A stretch of 64,000 bases of DNA. Origin: Planococcus citri. Its lineage: Eukaryota > Arthropoda > Insecta > Hemiptera > Pseudococcidae. This document shows, one piece after another, positions 23,601-35,430 of this stretch. The position numbers and the translations under genes are program-made. The notes below the pieces were generated by a model that searched no databases, was not told the DNA's origin, and saw only the letters and a list, made by a program, of their open reading frames with translations. The stretch lies in contig NC_088680.1 of NCBI RefSeq assembly GCF_950023065.1, forward strand, positions 24,230,559 through 24,294,558. The letters run 5' to 3'. Position 1 is the stretch's first letter; every line of letters starts with the position of its first letter.

Positions 23601-24520
23601 AAGTATTGCGTTTTTTCAATTCTAGCCTATCCAAGACTCATCAAGGTAGAGCCTGAAGTTTTTTGTTTTTTCATTTTTCAAAATAATTTTCTGTGCAATT
23701 CCAGAGTTTATAAAAAGTCATAGGTATGAAATTTTCAAAGAAGTGCTTCATACAATGTTCAGGAAATGACTGCATATATAACATATCCAAAAATATTATT
23801 CCTCATTTAGAACCTATGAACTCGGATTCACCATCCTTGAGGCCATTTTCATTAATTTAGGCACATAATGTGTATTTTCAAAATCGTTTCGTGCTGGTTT
23901 AAAGCCAACATTTTCTACAGTGATTACCTAGTTTTGCTATAAAATAAATGTTTGTTTTTTGAACATATTTTTTCGAATTGTTTAAACGATTTTTTTTTCA
24001 TATTTTCAGACTTTTTTCCAAGCAAATTTTGAAAATACTCCAATCAGGTGGTAGAACTCAGTCAAATGTACCTTCACTAAGTAGTTTCAAAATGTTTTAT
24101 CAATTTTTATCACTTCATTTTTTTCTGAATAATTTTTTCCATATTTTTTGGAATAAATATTTTAGAAAAAATTTTCCCAGTACATAGGTACCTACCTACC
24201 TACTTATATTACTCTGTAGAAAATTATAGAAAATTGAAAACATCACGAGCAGTTCCCAGTTTAATTTTTGATCAGCAACCCCTGCGAATCACTTACATTC
24301 ATTTCGCCATCACTCGTGTTAATACAATTGCATAACCAGTTCGCCGTAAAAAACAATCAAGCAATATGGAGCAAGCGCCAAGAAATTATCCATTTTTATG
24401 TTCATTTTCATAATCTTACTCGTATATTTCGAGGTCGTAAAGTACGATTTTTTTGCGCCCTAAATTTTTAGCATGAGAATGGTGAGGCAGAAGTAGAGAG
24501 TTGAAAGCAAAATTTGGCTA
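20700..24520. other. No gene recognised
   Basis: 20700-22400 is mixed, CpG-containing unique sequence. 22750-24240 is strongly A/T-homopolymeric with degenerate repeats of the TTTTGGCAA/GACTTTTT kind around 23080-23500. Frames at 22923-23210, 23362-23562 and others are lysine/phenylalanine-rich translations of A/T runs. Confidence 0.45.
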
Positions 24521-25307
24521 TAGGGTCATTCCATGTCAAATCGTCGAGCTTTTTGCATTCGGGGTTGACAATTTTTTAAATATTTTTCATGTGGTTAGAC
24601 CTCGATGAAGGACAGCGAATGGCGTGAACTGCAATTCTCAAAGTATATTTGCAGAGGAGATAGGGGTGCTCACTGCTCAAAGTTTTGAGGAAAATAAGAA
24701 TATTGTAAAGTTTGACATAGGTTAATTTGAAAACTACAAATGGTACACTTTTGGAACATTTACCAGTTTTTGTGTCTATAGAAAAGCTCGAAAAAAAGTC
24801 AGTGTTGCCATCTTTGTGAGCACCAAGAATTAGCTGAAAAAGTTTAAAAATGATAAATTTCTCCATCATGTCCAAGCTTAAAAATTCTGAAAAATCACTC
24901 CAAGTACAACTTTTTGAGCTTATTAACATTTATTAAAAAATTAGGTGAAGTTCTTTTGTCTGCTTGATTTTGAAATTTCCAAAGGTCATCAGGAAATGCA
25001 ATTTTTTTCTATAAAAGGTCAAAAATCAAAATTGCACTAATTAACGTATTTTCATCAGTTTTACACCATATTTTCAAAAAAAGTTGGTATAAAATGCATT
25101 TCATGTACTCATCACATTAGTTTTTTAAGTTCACTGAAAACTTTGACACCCCCTAGCAGCCTTTAAAAAAGGGCTAGAGCGCTGCGGTTTGCGCCATTGA
25201 TCATCCCTTCAAAAGGTCTTCACACAGGAAAAATTTCAAAAAAATCGCCAACCCCCCCCCCACCCACCCAAGTGCAAAAAGCTCGGCGATTTGACATAGA
25301 ATGACCC
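24521..25307. mobile_element. Nonautonomous TIR element with GGGTCATTCC ends
   Basis: The left end GGGTCATTCCATGTCAAAT continues CGTCGAGCTTTTTGCA. The right end is its diverged reverse complement: TGCAAAAAGCTCGGCGATTT, then GACATAGAATGACCC. The total is about 787 bases. The right third (GACACCCCCTAGCAGCCTTT, GCCATTGATCATCCCTTC, GGAAAAATTTCAAAAAAATC) is shared with copies at 46.8-47.6, 50.3-50.5, 53.4-53.5 and 58.2-58.5 kb, defining a family. A target duplication could not be recognised, so the superfamily is unknown. No coding capacity. Confidence 0.7.
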
Positions 25308-25309
25308 GG

Positions 25310-28300
25310 TGATAAATTTTCAATTTCTCGCTGTAAACTTCCATTTTCTAATGTAAGTCAAAGTTACCATTATATCAAAAATATTTCTAAACTCTCCTCT
25401 TTCACAATTATCATTCCTAAAATAAAATTCCTTGTAAATTTCTTCGCAACGTTTGCTCGTTTCCAAGTTACCTTCGTACTTCGTATCCAGTTATCTACCC
25501 AACACCTACACTACACTATAGTGCACCACATTGGAAAAAAAATCAAACTTTTGTGTTCACGACATCACTTTACCAAACTATTACGGTAATTGCGATCACA
25601 AATCAACATTAAACGGCGAAAATTTATTAGAAATAACAACGTGTATGAAAAAGCGCGACGAAAACTTTTTCATAAACTTTTTTTCTCTCTTCTTTTTTTT
25701 CTTTTTTTGCTTCAAAGTTGAGATAATTTTCAACTTATATAAAGACTATTAGAGCTCTTCAGATAGTGAGAAATCCGCTCTTTCTCGCTATAATCTCGAG
25801 ATATAGACCGAGTATACTATACGAAGAAATGGAAAAACGTATACAATGTTCTTTCATATACAACCAAACTAACCTCATATAAGGAAAAGTTTTTTTTTCC
25901 TGAGCTTTTTTCTCTGTAATACATAGTATAAAAAGAATGGTACCGTATAAAAAGCATCTTTTCGTAGGACAAGATTTAGGCGGAAAATTAAGTGAAGCAT
26001 GGCTCTCAGTAGTTCAGGTGTAGATTCACGTTGAGTATCTACTTACTTTTTATGCTCAGATGAAAATGTGCCTATTGCAGTTGTTACTTATGTGATAATG
26101 GAATGATGCTGAAAAATTCGTGAATTTGCTGCAGACTCGAGTATGCTGTGAATCAAGGGGGTGTGAGATCAAATTTTGTCTTCAAACCTGATTTTGAAAA
26201 AATTAAAAAAATAGATTGAAGAGGATTCTTAAAAATTTACCAAAAATTGAGAAATGAAATAAAGTTAAGCTTTTGAAATTTGGACTACTGATGTGAATTT
26301 TTTGGATAATTTCTCCATTTTTCTACGTTTGGGTCAAAAATTTTTTGGTTTGTTTGGATTTCTGAATTTTGAAATAATATTTTTTTTAAATTTGTTTCTC
26401 GATAATTCGTTTATTTTTTTAGAAGGTTCTTTTTTTGAAAAAAAATTCCTCGAAGAAATCCCTTTTGATATTCATGGTTTCAAATTACATTTACATCTAC
26501 CCTGCTCCAAAAAAATACATCTATCTACTACCTACGCGATACATAAACATAATATGAATCTTTACGCCTACAAAATCGAAACTTCCATACCGACAGAATT
26601 TCCATCATTCGTCTATTGTTATACAAATATTCGAATTGGCTTCCACCTCCCTTTCACCCTCTACTGCACATAATTGTGAATTATACCACTGTGCGCGAGA
26701 GCATCGGTGCAAAAAGTGTTGAAAAAATCCAAACCACAGCTCGCAGCTCGCGTATACTCGTTATTCCATCGCATCGAAAAATTGAAATAGTTTCATAAAA
26801 ATATTCGAACGACGTACTAATGCAATTTAATAAAAATTCACCCGCGCTACGTGTAACGTCATTATGAAATATCTCGCTTCGGTACTTTCAATATTAAAAT
26901 TTGAATCGTGATTAGCTTGTTAAAAAAGGTAATTCATTCGCCGGAGCTATTTAGATACACAAGGATGGCGAAAGCGGAAGAGAGACCAGTTACAGGTGCA
27001 CCGACCAGTAGGACGGCAGACAGCAACGAGAAGCAGCAGAAAAACTGTAGCTTTAAATTACGAAATAAGCATCGTTCGTAGTATTTCGTTGTTTATGTAC
27101 GTAACTCGTGTAGCCACGAATTTCGTACAGAAAGAAAACATTTTCTTCGCTACGTAGATATTTTTGCCCCAATACGGGGGTAAAAATAAAGGGGGAAGAT
27201 TGCCAAGTATTGTTTTCCATTCATCGGTGTACGGTTGTTAATTTAATTTAGAGAATTTTACCCCCCTCTGGGTTTTCATGAGCGACCCAAGTACAAGTAT
27301 ACGAGCGTATGGTATCTACATTTGGAAACATGGTGGCTTTTTTCTTCTTCGGATGGAATGAAAATCATGTTTAAGAATAATTTATTAAGTACATGTTTTC
27401 CCTTTTATAAGGGGTCGCTTTTTTTTCTTTTCTCTTTTTTTTCAAGTTATTTTAGAGCGTTGCCGGAAGTAAATATGGATTTTTAATAGAGTATACGGTT
27501 GAGAGTACTTAGGTATCTGGAAGCTTATTATTAAATTCTCTGATTAAATAATGAAAAAACCACACGGTGATAAAAAGTGAAATTTTCTTCTTTTTTTTCT
27601 CGAATTTTTAGACCAATTTTTTCAATTTTCAGGAGCCTTAAACGCCAATTCAGCAAATCGCAATTTTTTTCAACTTTCTCCGTGGACTTAATCTTTAATT
27701 TGAAACTTTTTGTGAGGTATTTATGCAATTGAAAACGTGAAAAAAAACATGAGGAATAGAATTACAGGAGGAGTGAAATGTCCTGAAAATGTTAAAAACC
27801 AGAATTTCAGTCATTTTTAAATATTTTGGTATCACACTTCATGATTTCAAGGCCAAAAAATACATATCTAAATAGAAAACAGACCTGCTCAGGTAATGAT
27901 TTTGACTTTAAGAAGCTCATTCGAGACGATTATGGACACCAAAATTATTGAAAACCAATAGTGAAAATTTGCATGATTCGATAATTTAGTCTACTGAAAA
28001 ATCGAAATGGATATGGTACAAAAATTTTTGAACCAGACCAAAGAGAATCGAAAAAAGACTTTAAGATATGCCACGAGCTCAAATATCAGGTGCTGAAATT
28101 AATTTTTGGATTTTTGGAGAATTTTTTAAAATAAAATTTGAATTTGGACCGAAAAATAGAAAAAATCGGAATTTCAGAAAATTCACATACAAACCTGAAA
28201 TTTCGTTTATATTCTACTTTTGACCTCCCAAGTTGATTTGCGACGATTTTGAACCGTTGTGGAGTCTCCTGCGGATTCTCAGATTCTTTAGTTCTCAAAA

Positions 28301-30840
28301 AAAAATTAAAAATAAAAAATAAAAAAATTTTTGTCAACTCGTATTTATCATATTTGCAACCCTTTCGATGGATTTAGGCACGTATTATCAAAATCGTTTT
28401 GTGTCGGTTCAAATCCAAAATTTTCTCCAAAGGATCATAAAAAAAATGAAAAAACCATGGAATCCTAAAATGTTTTGTAGGGTCCAGAACGGTTTGAAAC
28501 CGTCACCAATCGACTCCAGAGGTCAAAAATTGGATATAAACCAAATTTCAGCTTTCTAGGTCAATTTGCTCAAATTTTAATTTTAAAAATTTTTGGCCCC
28601 AATTTGAATTTTTAAACATTTTCCAAAAATCAAAAAATTAATTTCAGCATTTGAAATTTTGGCTGGTGGTATATTTTGACGGCCAATAATTTTCTTACGA
28701 TTTTTTGCTCTCTTCCCCTCTCCCATTTCTGGTTTTCATGGGAATGGAAACTGAAAATTGTAGTCCCCAACCCAAAATTAAGTCTGGTCTAGAAGCCCCC
28801 CCCCCTCATCACAAAAAAAACAAAACAGAAATGAATAAAATCCAATACATTCAAAAACTTTCTATTTTGATCCAAATATGTTTGAATCAGAATTTATTTT
28901 AAATAATCTACTTTTGAAGAAAAAACATTCCCAAACTATTTTAGTTCCGTTGTATAGAGCATCCCAAAACTGAAAAAGATGAAGTAAAACACCTAATTAA
29001 AACAAAATGATTAAGCTCGATTAAAAAATCTAGAAAAATAATGCTAATTGGAAACTTTATTGTTTTAAAACTTTTATGAACTTTCAAACCCTTCCACTTT
29101 CTTTCCCCTCCCATTTAATTTCGCCGAATTCTCAATCATGAAAAGTAAAGTTTTCGGAATGGAGAATTTTTCTGCCCAATTTGTACTTCACAATCGTTCC
29201 AAAAACATAAAACAAAAAAATCTGATATGTGTTTTTATTGCATTAATCACAAAAAGATGTGAACTGAAAAAAATCCGACCGGATTCTCGCCAAATTTAGT
29301 GAAGACATTGATTTCAAGTTGAAAGTCACTCGAAAAAGTTTTGGCTCCAGAGGGGCCCCTAGAGAGGAGATAATGATCCTTAAAGAGGAAGCATTTTTGA
29401 AAACTTAATGATTTTTTCCCTCTAACCTCTATCCAAACTGTTTTGGGAGATATTATAGCCCGATTCCAAAAGTGATGAATCGTTATTTTGTCGCATAAGG
29501 CACGAGGAGAGAAGGATAAGGGAGATATTTTTCAGTTCCGGAATTTTTCTGGCCTCTTACAAGTACGTATACCTTAGAAGTTGTCATATAGCCTATTCGA
29601 AGAATTAAAGGAACTTTCGTATGCTATTCGATTACAAAACTTGGTCTGATAAAGAACAAAATAGAAGGTTTTATTCCCAAGATGATTCGACGAGAGGAAT
29701 TTCGTCTAGTCGAGTTATTCAGTATTATGATGACTTTGGTGCTATGAAGATCTGTCATTTTACCTTATTCGACTATTCGTGTTGTAGAAAATAATCGTTA
29801 CATGGCAGTTAGCCTAAATTTATATACTTTTCGTAATACTTGATTCATTTAAAAGTGTAATATTTCACGATTTATAAAGACATTGAATTAAATAGAACTT
29901 AATTTTTGAACTTTGATTCGTGTTGTGATTTCTAGTCGCGGAATTCTTTATTCCAATCGAAAAAAATCATTTTCATTATGATATAGCTGCCAAAGTCAAA
30001 GAAGGCACAAGGTGTGCTCATCCGGAGCAGTCAGGAGACCATATATCCAGAAAGATGAAATGATAAAGTGAATCGATTAGGCCCCTGGTGACTTGGGATG
30101 CCATTATATGGTCAGTTATGTTGATCCGGTATGATATTCAAGTTACATAAATATAGTCATAATGTAAATACCTGTATAATAAATCTACAGAGCCGTCGAG
30201 AGGAGGGGAGAGGGAAAAGGCCTGACAAAAGAAAAACCTGTGATGAAAGGAACCCCATTTTTTACTTCTCAAAAACACAAATTTTCAAAAGCTTTTTCAA
30301 CATTGAGATTTCTAAAAAAAAATATAATTTTATTTTTAAAGTTTTAAAGTGAAAAAATAAACATCTCACATAAAAAGTATCGTTTTTGTGCCTCTCGAAA
30401 TCAAATTTTCAAAAACTTTCGTCTTTGCTTTCCTCGGGCTCATTTGTGTCTTGTTTCAAAATAAAAAAATTCACATTTGGGGCACCAAAAATCTAAAACA
30501 AAAAATTAAAATTTTTTAAATCATATGAATTATGATATTACATAATTGGCGAAATTGGTATTTTTTTCTCCGATATCAGGCGACAAATTTTCAGTCAAAC
30601 CCCTCCTCCTCCCCCTCTCACTCTCAAAAAACTTCTATATCGTTTCGTCTCTAAAAATGGGGCCAAATTCCACCCTCAATAATTTTTTTTTCAAAGGTTT
30701 ATTTTTCAATATTATTTACATCTTGTGATGACAATTCTAACACTAAATGACAAACTTGATACTAAAATTTAGCTATTAAAAACTATGTACTACTCAAGCT
30801 AAGCCGAGATTGAGAGTGTTTCAATTTTGCTTAAAACTAG
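25310..30840. other. No gene recognised; mixture of unique and degenerate repeat DNA
   Basis: 25380-27320 is more balanced, CpG-containing DNA. 28080-28680 is a diverged copy of the dispersed repeat also seen at 4.6 and 5.5 kb (AAATTTCAGCTTTCTAGGTC near 28541). 29330-30130 has a different composition, with GGGGCCCCTAGAGAGGAGAT and a run ending CTAGTCGCGGAATTCTTTAT, and may be a decayed LTR-type element, but no boundaries were found. Nothing here is a supportable gene. Confidence 0.4.
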
Positions 30841-31473
30841 GAGGGGGAGGGGATGGTTTGGCCACCCAATGATCCTGGCACCGGAGTGAGTGGGGGGGCC
30901 CAGTTTTGGTTGGGACTGCTGACCCCCCCCCCCCAATCACCAGGCCAAAGGCCCGGAGCTCCTAGGCAATATCCCAGAATCGCTCCCACCACTTCAGGAT
31001 TGAGGGAGTGGTCAACTGGTCACCCTAAGATGTAGCCGATTCCCCCCTTCCGCGGATTTGGAGCAACCCCCGAACCGTTTCCCATTTTAGGGGTAGGCCT
31101 AGGAGGTCTTTGGGCACCACTATACCCTTAACTACCTCAGAAAGAGATCTCCTAGAGCAGGATTGTCCAAAAGGATATGATTTCTTAGGGAACACTCAGC
31201 CCCACCTTACATAATGGATACAGTTGAAGTAATTTTGAATGCTGAGGATGGACACATACCATAGGTTTCTTCCATCCTTCAGCTTAAGGGTAGTGCTATT
31301 ATATACATCCATTATACTATGTAAATTAAATTAAATAAGTTATATTTGGGGAGAATATTTGATAATATGTTACACTATTATATTATATGTACACCTAGCT
31401 ATTTACAAGTGATATTAATTAGTTTTAGAGCGAGTGTTGGTGGAGGTCCAATTACACACCTTGATGAGGATAG
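30841..31473. other. GC-richer block of unknown origin, 3' of the macro-domain remnant
   Basis: About 30850-31280 is clearly less AT-rich than its surroundings, with C/G homopolymers (GACCCCCCCCCCCC-type run near 30923). On the plus strand, 30853-31035 is open for 60 codons but resembles no family I know. Read on the minus strand it would follow the macro-domain remnant and could be its 3' untranslated region or further body of the unit that carried it. This is inference from position only. Confidence 0.3.
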
Positions 31474-31977
31474 GTACCTATCAGAGTCCTGCACGGTGTA
31501 GTTAAAGAGTTATCTATGTTAGTCATGCGTTGAGCGCGGATAGCTATGGTTATTAGTCATCCTAATGGCAGGTTATAACCACACCAGCTGGTGCGATAAT
31601 ATTTGTAACTCAGATAACATAACCATTGACTAACTTGTAGTTAAAATAACTACACTACCTGCGATTATCCGCACTCTCATAGATAATATTATTGTGCAAT
31701 ATACATATTTTTGAAAAATGAATTTTCAATCCCTTCCCCAATTGATGAATCACTGAAATATATCGATAAGTTCAATCTTTGCAACGCTGGCGAATGCGGT
31801 GTAATCGTAGTTATTAACCTAACTACTGCAGCATCAGTGGGTAGTTGTAGTTAGTTATTCGTCAGTTGCACGCGCCGACAAAACTAACTACAGTTAGTAA
31901 CCTGTAGTTAAATTAGCCAATAGCTCCGGCGGTTATTCTGCTATTTTAACTACACCGTGCAGGACTCTGGTACCTAT
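31474..31977. mobile_element. hAT MITE with perfect 8-bp target duplication
   Basis: The element spans 31482-31969 (488 bases). Ends are CAGAGTCCTGCACGGTGTAG on the left and its exact reverse complement on the right, continuing GTTAAA/TTTAAC inward (25 matching bases). It is flanked by GTACCTAT at 31474-31481 and 31970-31977. The 8-bp duplication and CAGAG terminus are diagnostic of the hAT superfamily. There is no transposase frame, so it is nonautonomous. It lies in the 3' end region of the minus-strand macro-domain remnant. The perfect TIRs and duplication suggest it is relatively young. Confidence 0.92.
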
Positions 31978-31994
31978 CTCCCTGAATTCTCTCA

Positions 31995-32654
31995 CAATGG
32001 CAGTCAAACTGGTCAAGCCCACATCCAATCCATGGTATAGCGAGTTTTTTATTTTTCTACTAGTAAGTACATTCCCTGGCAAGATTTTGGATGCCAAGGG
32101 ACAAGTTCTTATATGTTGGTTTGTTGTAGTAGTGGATTTTTGTGATGATGCAGAATATTATGTAGTGACCCTGGCTCAGATTCCTTCGATTTTACGCTTT
32201 AGAGTTGCCACTTCCCCCACATTGTGTGGTTGGGCCAGCAGCATCTCTCTACCTTCGAAGTGGCGGATGAAGTCCCTAGCTATCCCATCAGACATTCTGA
32301 GGTCTTGGCTGACACAGTGTGCCAGTGCAAAGGAGGGCCCTTGTAGAAATATGTCCTTGTTGGCTTTCTCCAGCGTGAGTAGGTCGTTGGACTCGACCGC
32401 TGTTAAAGCCATATTTCCCAAGCTTCTTCTCCTCATTACTTCTGCAGCAGAGGAGATGAGTCTGGTCTCATCATCACGAGGTGTTACTTCGTGCATGTCA
32501 AGATATTGTTCGTATGGGAGAAGATCCCCCACACTGGCAGCACTGACTGGGGTGACCCCTCTTTTCGACACCTGAACCACAAAATATTTTCAAAATCAGA
32601 GCCAAAGGCCCGCTCACCTACCTTGACTACAGCCCGAACCCTATAACTACTCAT
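31995..32654 (-). pseudogene. Broken OARD1-like macro-domain gene
   Basis: Minus-strand reading. A short first exon 32622-32654 (MSSYRVRAVVK, donor AAG/GTAGGTGAG) joins in phase 0 across a 50-base intron to exon 32176-32571 (acceptor GTGGTTCAG). The second exon has an N-terminal stretch of about 70 residues I do not recognise, then a macro domain of the OARD1 (terminal ADP-ribose glycohydrolase) type: ALAHCVSQDLRMSDGIARDF and GEVATLKR. The frame stops at 32176-32178. Beyond it, in a shifted frame, the homology resumes (FCIITKIHYYNKPTYKNL), passes two adjacent stop codons, and reaches WIGCGLD. The active-site Lys and Asp positions of the family (ITK and GCGLD) are thus still visible, but one frameshift and two stops break the gene. 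A functional truncated protein or an unrecognised intron is possible but less likely. An intact family member would remove ADP-ribose from proteins. Confidence 0.7.
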
Positions 32655-32659
32655 CCCAT

Positions 32660-35430
32660 GAAAAAATAGCTCACAAGTTATACCACAAAAACATATAAAA
32701 CTTGAGAAAAAGATAGCGAAAAAGTATAGGTAGGTATACCTTATTGCTTCCATGGGCACTAAAGAAACAAGAGACTTTTACAGGCCATAAAAAGCTGGCA
32801 TTCGGTTTGTGTATTTGGGTGAGGCTAATTGCTCGCTATAGCATCAAAATGTAATTAACACTATATGACAGAAACATAACTCATCAACGCCAACATAATC
32901 TGTTTTGTCATCAAAGAGAACAAATTAAGATTCCTTTCGTAAAAGGATACACCCTTGCTTTTCTCACCGTAAGTAATCCTATACATATACACGTACCTAC
33001 GTCTACGTATATAGGAACCAATTTGGCCAACCGTTGCACGTTATACTACGCAGTATCGTCCTTCATCATCACAATAATTTTCCTCTTCAAAGGCACCTAC
33101 CACATATATCTAGTACCTTGAACCTGCCACCTGCCTATTCGAGTATCGAAATATCCTACACGGTAGGTAATTTTTTATTTACTTAATTTAAAGCGAGAAA
33201 TTTCACCAAAATACTCACACGTATAATCTTATCGCCCGGGTATACCTGAGAGTCATTTATTAACGCCGAATTAATCTAGATGAAAATTTCAAATTCGCCA
33301 ACAGTGATAATAATCATCGTCGACGAAACGAATTATGGAAAAATACACATATACTCGTACAGCTACAGCAGTTCGAAGGCAAAACAAACTCACACGCAAT
33401 TAATGTCGTAAATTTAAATACGACGCTATGGGTCTACGGTCTAGTGTGGTGGAATTTAAGAGGTCAAATTTTATCATAATATTTCCAGAATACCTTCACC
33501 ATGCGACGAATAGATCTAATATTGTAATGGCTTTTGGTACAAAACTCGTATACGCGTGTGAAGAGTGTGTACGCTATTTCCATTTTAACGTTCGTATCGA
33601 GACGTCATAAAAGCTGCCCCAGTAGGCCGATCTTTTAGTATTATTTTTTTTCATACCCTTGGTACCTATATCGATTTTGGGAAAATATAAATTCGCAAAA
33701 TATCACATCGCGAGTTTATTTTTTAAAATTACGAAAATACGAAAAAAATGCTACGAGACACGTTCGAGTATTTTATAAATGAATATGTGTATACGACGAT
33801 CATTCATTTTAAACACGTAGCTCTCGATATACGTATAGTATTTTAGCTACTATTAAATAAAAAACCATTTACCATTAACTGGCTTTTATGTTGTACACGA
33901 GTTGTTTGCCTAAAAAAAAAATTGCAAATATCGATATAGGTACACGAGGTGTATGGTATAAGCCTACAGCTATCAAATCCAATTTATTTAAAAGAAAACA
34001 TATACTTACTTAATAGCTCTTATGTGTACCTTCGTGGTTAACGTTTTAACTTATACTTATTGCATTTTCGCTTTCTTTTTCATTATTATATATATAAAAT
34101 GAATAATGAAGTGTGTTAAAAATTCACGTGACTAGCGGCGCGTACGAATATGAATGAAAATAAAATGTGTTTTGATAAAAGTTGACGATAAAAAAAAGTG
34201 CCAGTTTAATCGTGAACTATAGCGCCCTAGATGGGGGTCAAGTTTTGTTTATTTATTTTCTCTTCGAATACGAAGAACATTTCTTTGTAGCGATGAATTT
34301 TACAACAAAGACTGCTGCAGCGTGGTATGCTGGCGTTTTGTTTTCACAAACGTAAAATATTTCTCCATTATTTTTCAAAGCTTTCCCCCCTGCATGAAAT
34401 TTTATGGGATACAGACAACCCCGCGAAGAGACAACGTTAAAGGGCGAATTTTACCCAAAAGAGTGAAACGTTTTGTATATATGACAAAATATGTGCCTAC
34501 TAAAATTGCTTTATGTTGAGCAATAATTTTCTAATATTGACGAAGAGTTAATTTTTCAAATAATAGGGGTGGGAGGTGGTTGACGAAAGTACGAGTAAGT
34601 TTTAGCAGTTGTGTACAAAATTACACAATAGTTGAAAGGTATTGTGAACTTGCATGAGAGGGGTTGAATTTATTAAGAATGAAAAAAAAAAACGATAAGT
34701 AATTCAATTATAGGATAATATAGGTAATTTTTTCTCCCTCTCCTAAAAAAAATTATATCTCATTGTCAGTATAAAAAAATTCAATCAGGAACCTATTTTA
34801 TGATGATAATTGTTTTTTTTATATATTGAAAAAAAACACGTCTTTAGAGGGGTCTCACTTACCTTCCTGGAGAAAACTTCGTATTATTTAGCACACTATT
34901 TAATTACCTACATATTACTAAAAAAAAAAAACATCCCACTTATTCAGAGGCCAATTTCTCATCGTAAAACGCCCATTTTCCTGCAAACTGCCTGTATTCA
35001 TTTTATCATCATTCGTGTTAATAAAATTGCATAACCAGTTCGCCGTAAATGCACAATCGAGACATTCCACATCGATCCTGCATTTGTAACAGAGTTTAGC
35101 ATCCCACAGACTTTTTGATTACCCGTACTAGAAATTTGTTAACCAGCTTTCATTGTTTAAACCACTAAAACCTTCCCCCTAGCGAAAAAACAAAGAAGAA
35201 TTCCTATATTTTATTTGTGTATTTTTCAAAAAATCATTCAAGTGCAGTCATTTTCATTTCAAGGTAGCATGTTATGTTTTTTTTATGCTCGAAAAATTGT
35301 TGGAAGAAAAGGTGATGCAAGGAAGGGGTTCAAATTGGAATTCGTTTGAAATTTTCTGTGATATAATCGATGCATAAATGTTCTTGAGATTGCAGATTAT
35401 AAATTTATAACTCAAAAAATGTTTTAACAA
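32660..35430. other. No gene recognised
   Basis: CpG-containing, moderately balanced sequence from about 32900 to 34200, then AT-rich. Several short open frames have no protein-like character. No promoter could be tied to the macro-domain remnant, whose start would lie just left of this block. Confidence 0.45.

Noticed and set aside
26965..27081. Small 38-codon frame with good initiation context and balanced codons
   Set aside because: No splice partner, homologue or repeat of the frame is visible; too short to support.
29777..30130. Possible solo LTR
   Set aside because: Composition differs from the surroundings, but no TG...CA boundaries, duplication or second LTR could be fixed.
31997..32575. 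Longest plus-strand open frame (192 codons)
   Set aside because: It lies antisense to the macro-domain remnant, whose minus-strand protein shows clear family motifs; the plus frame has none.
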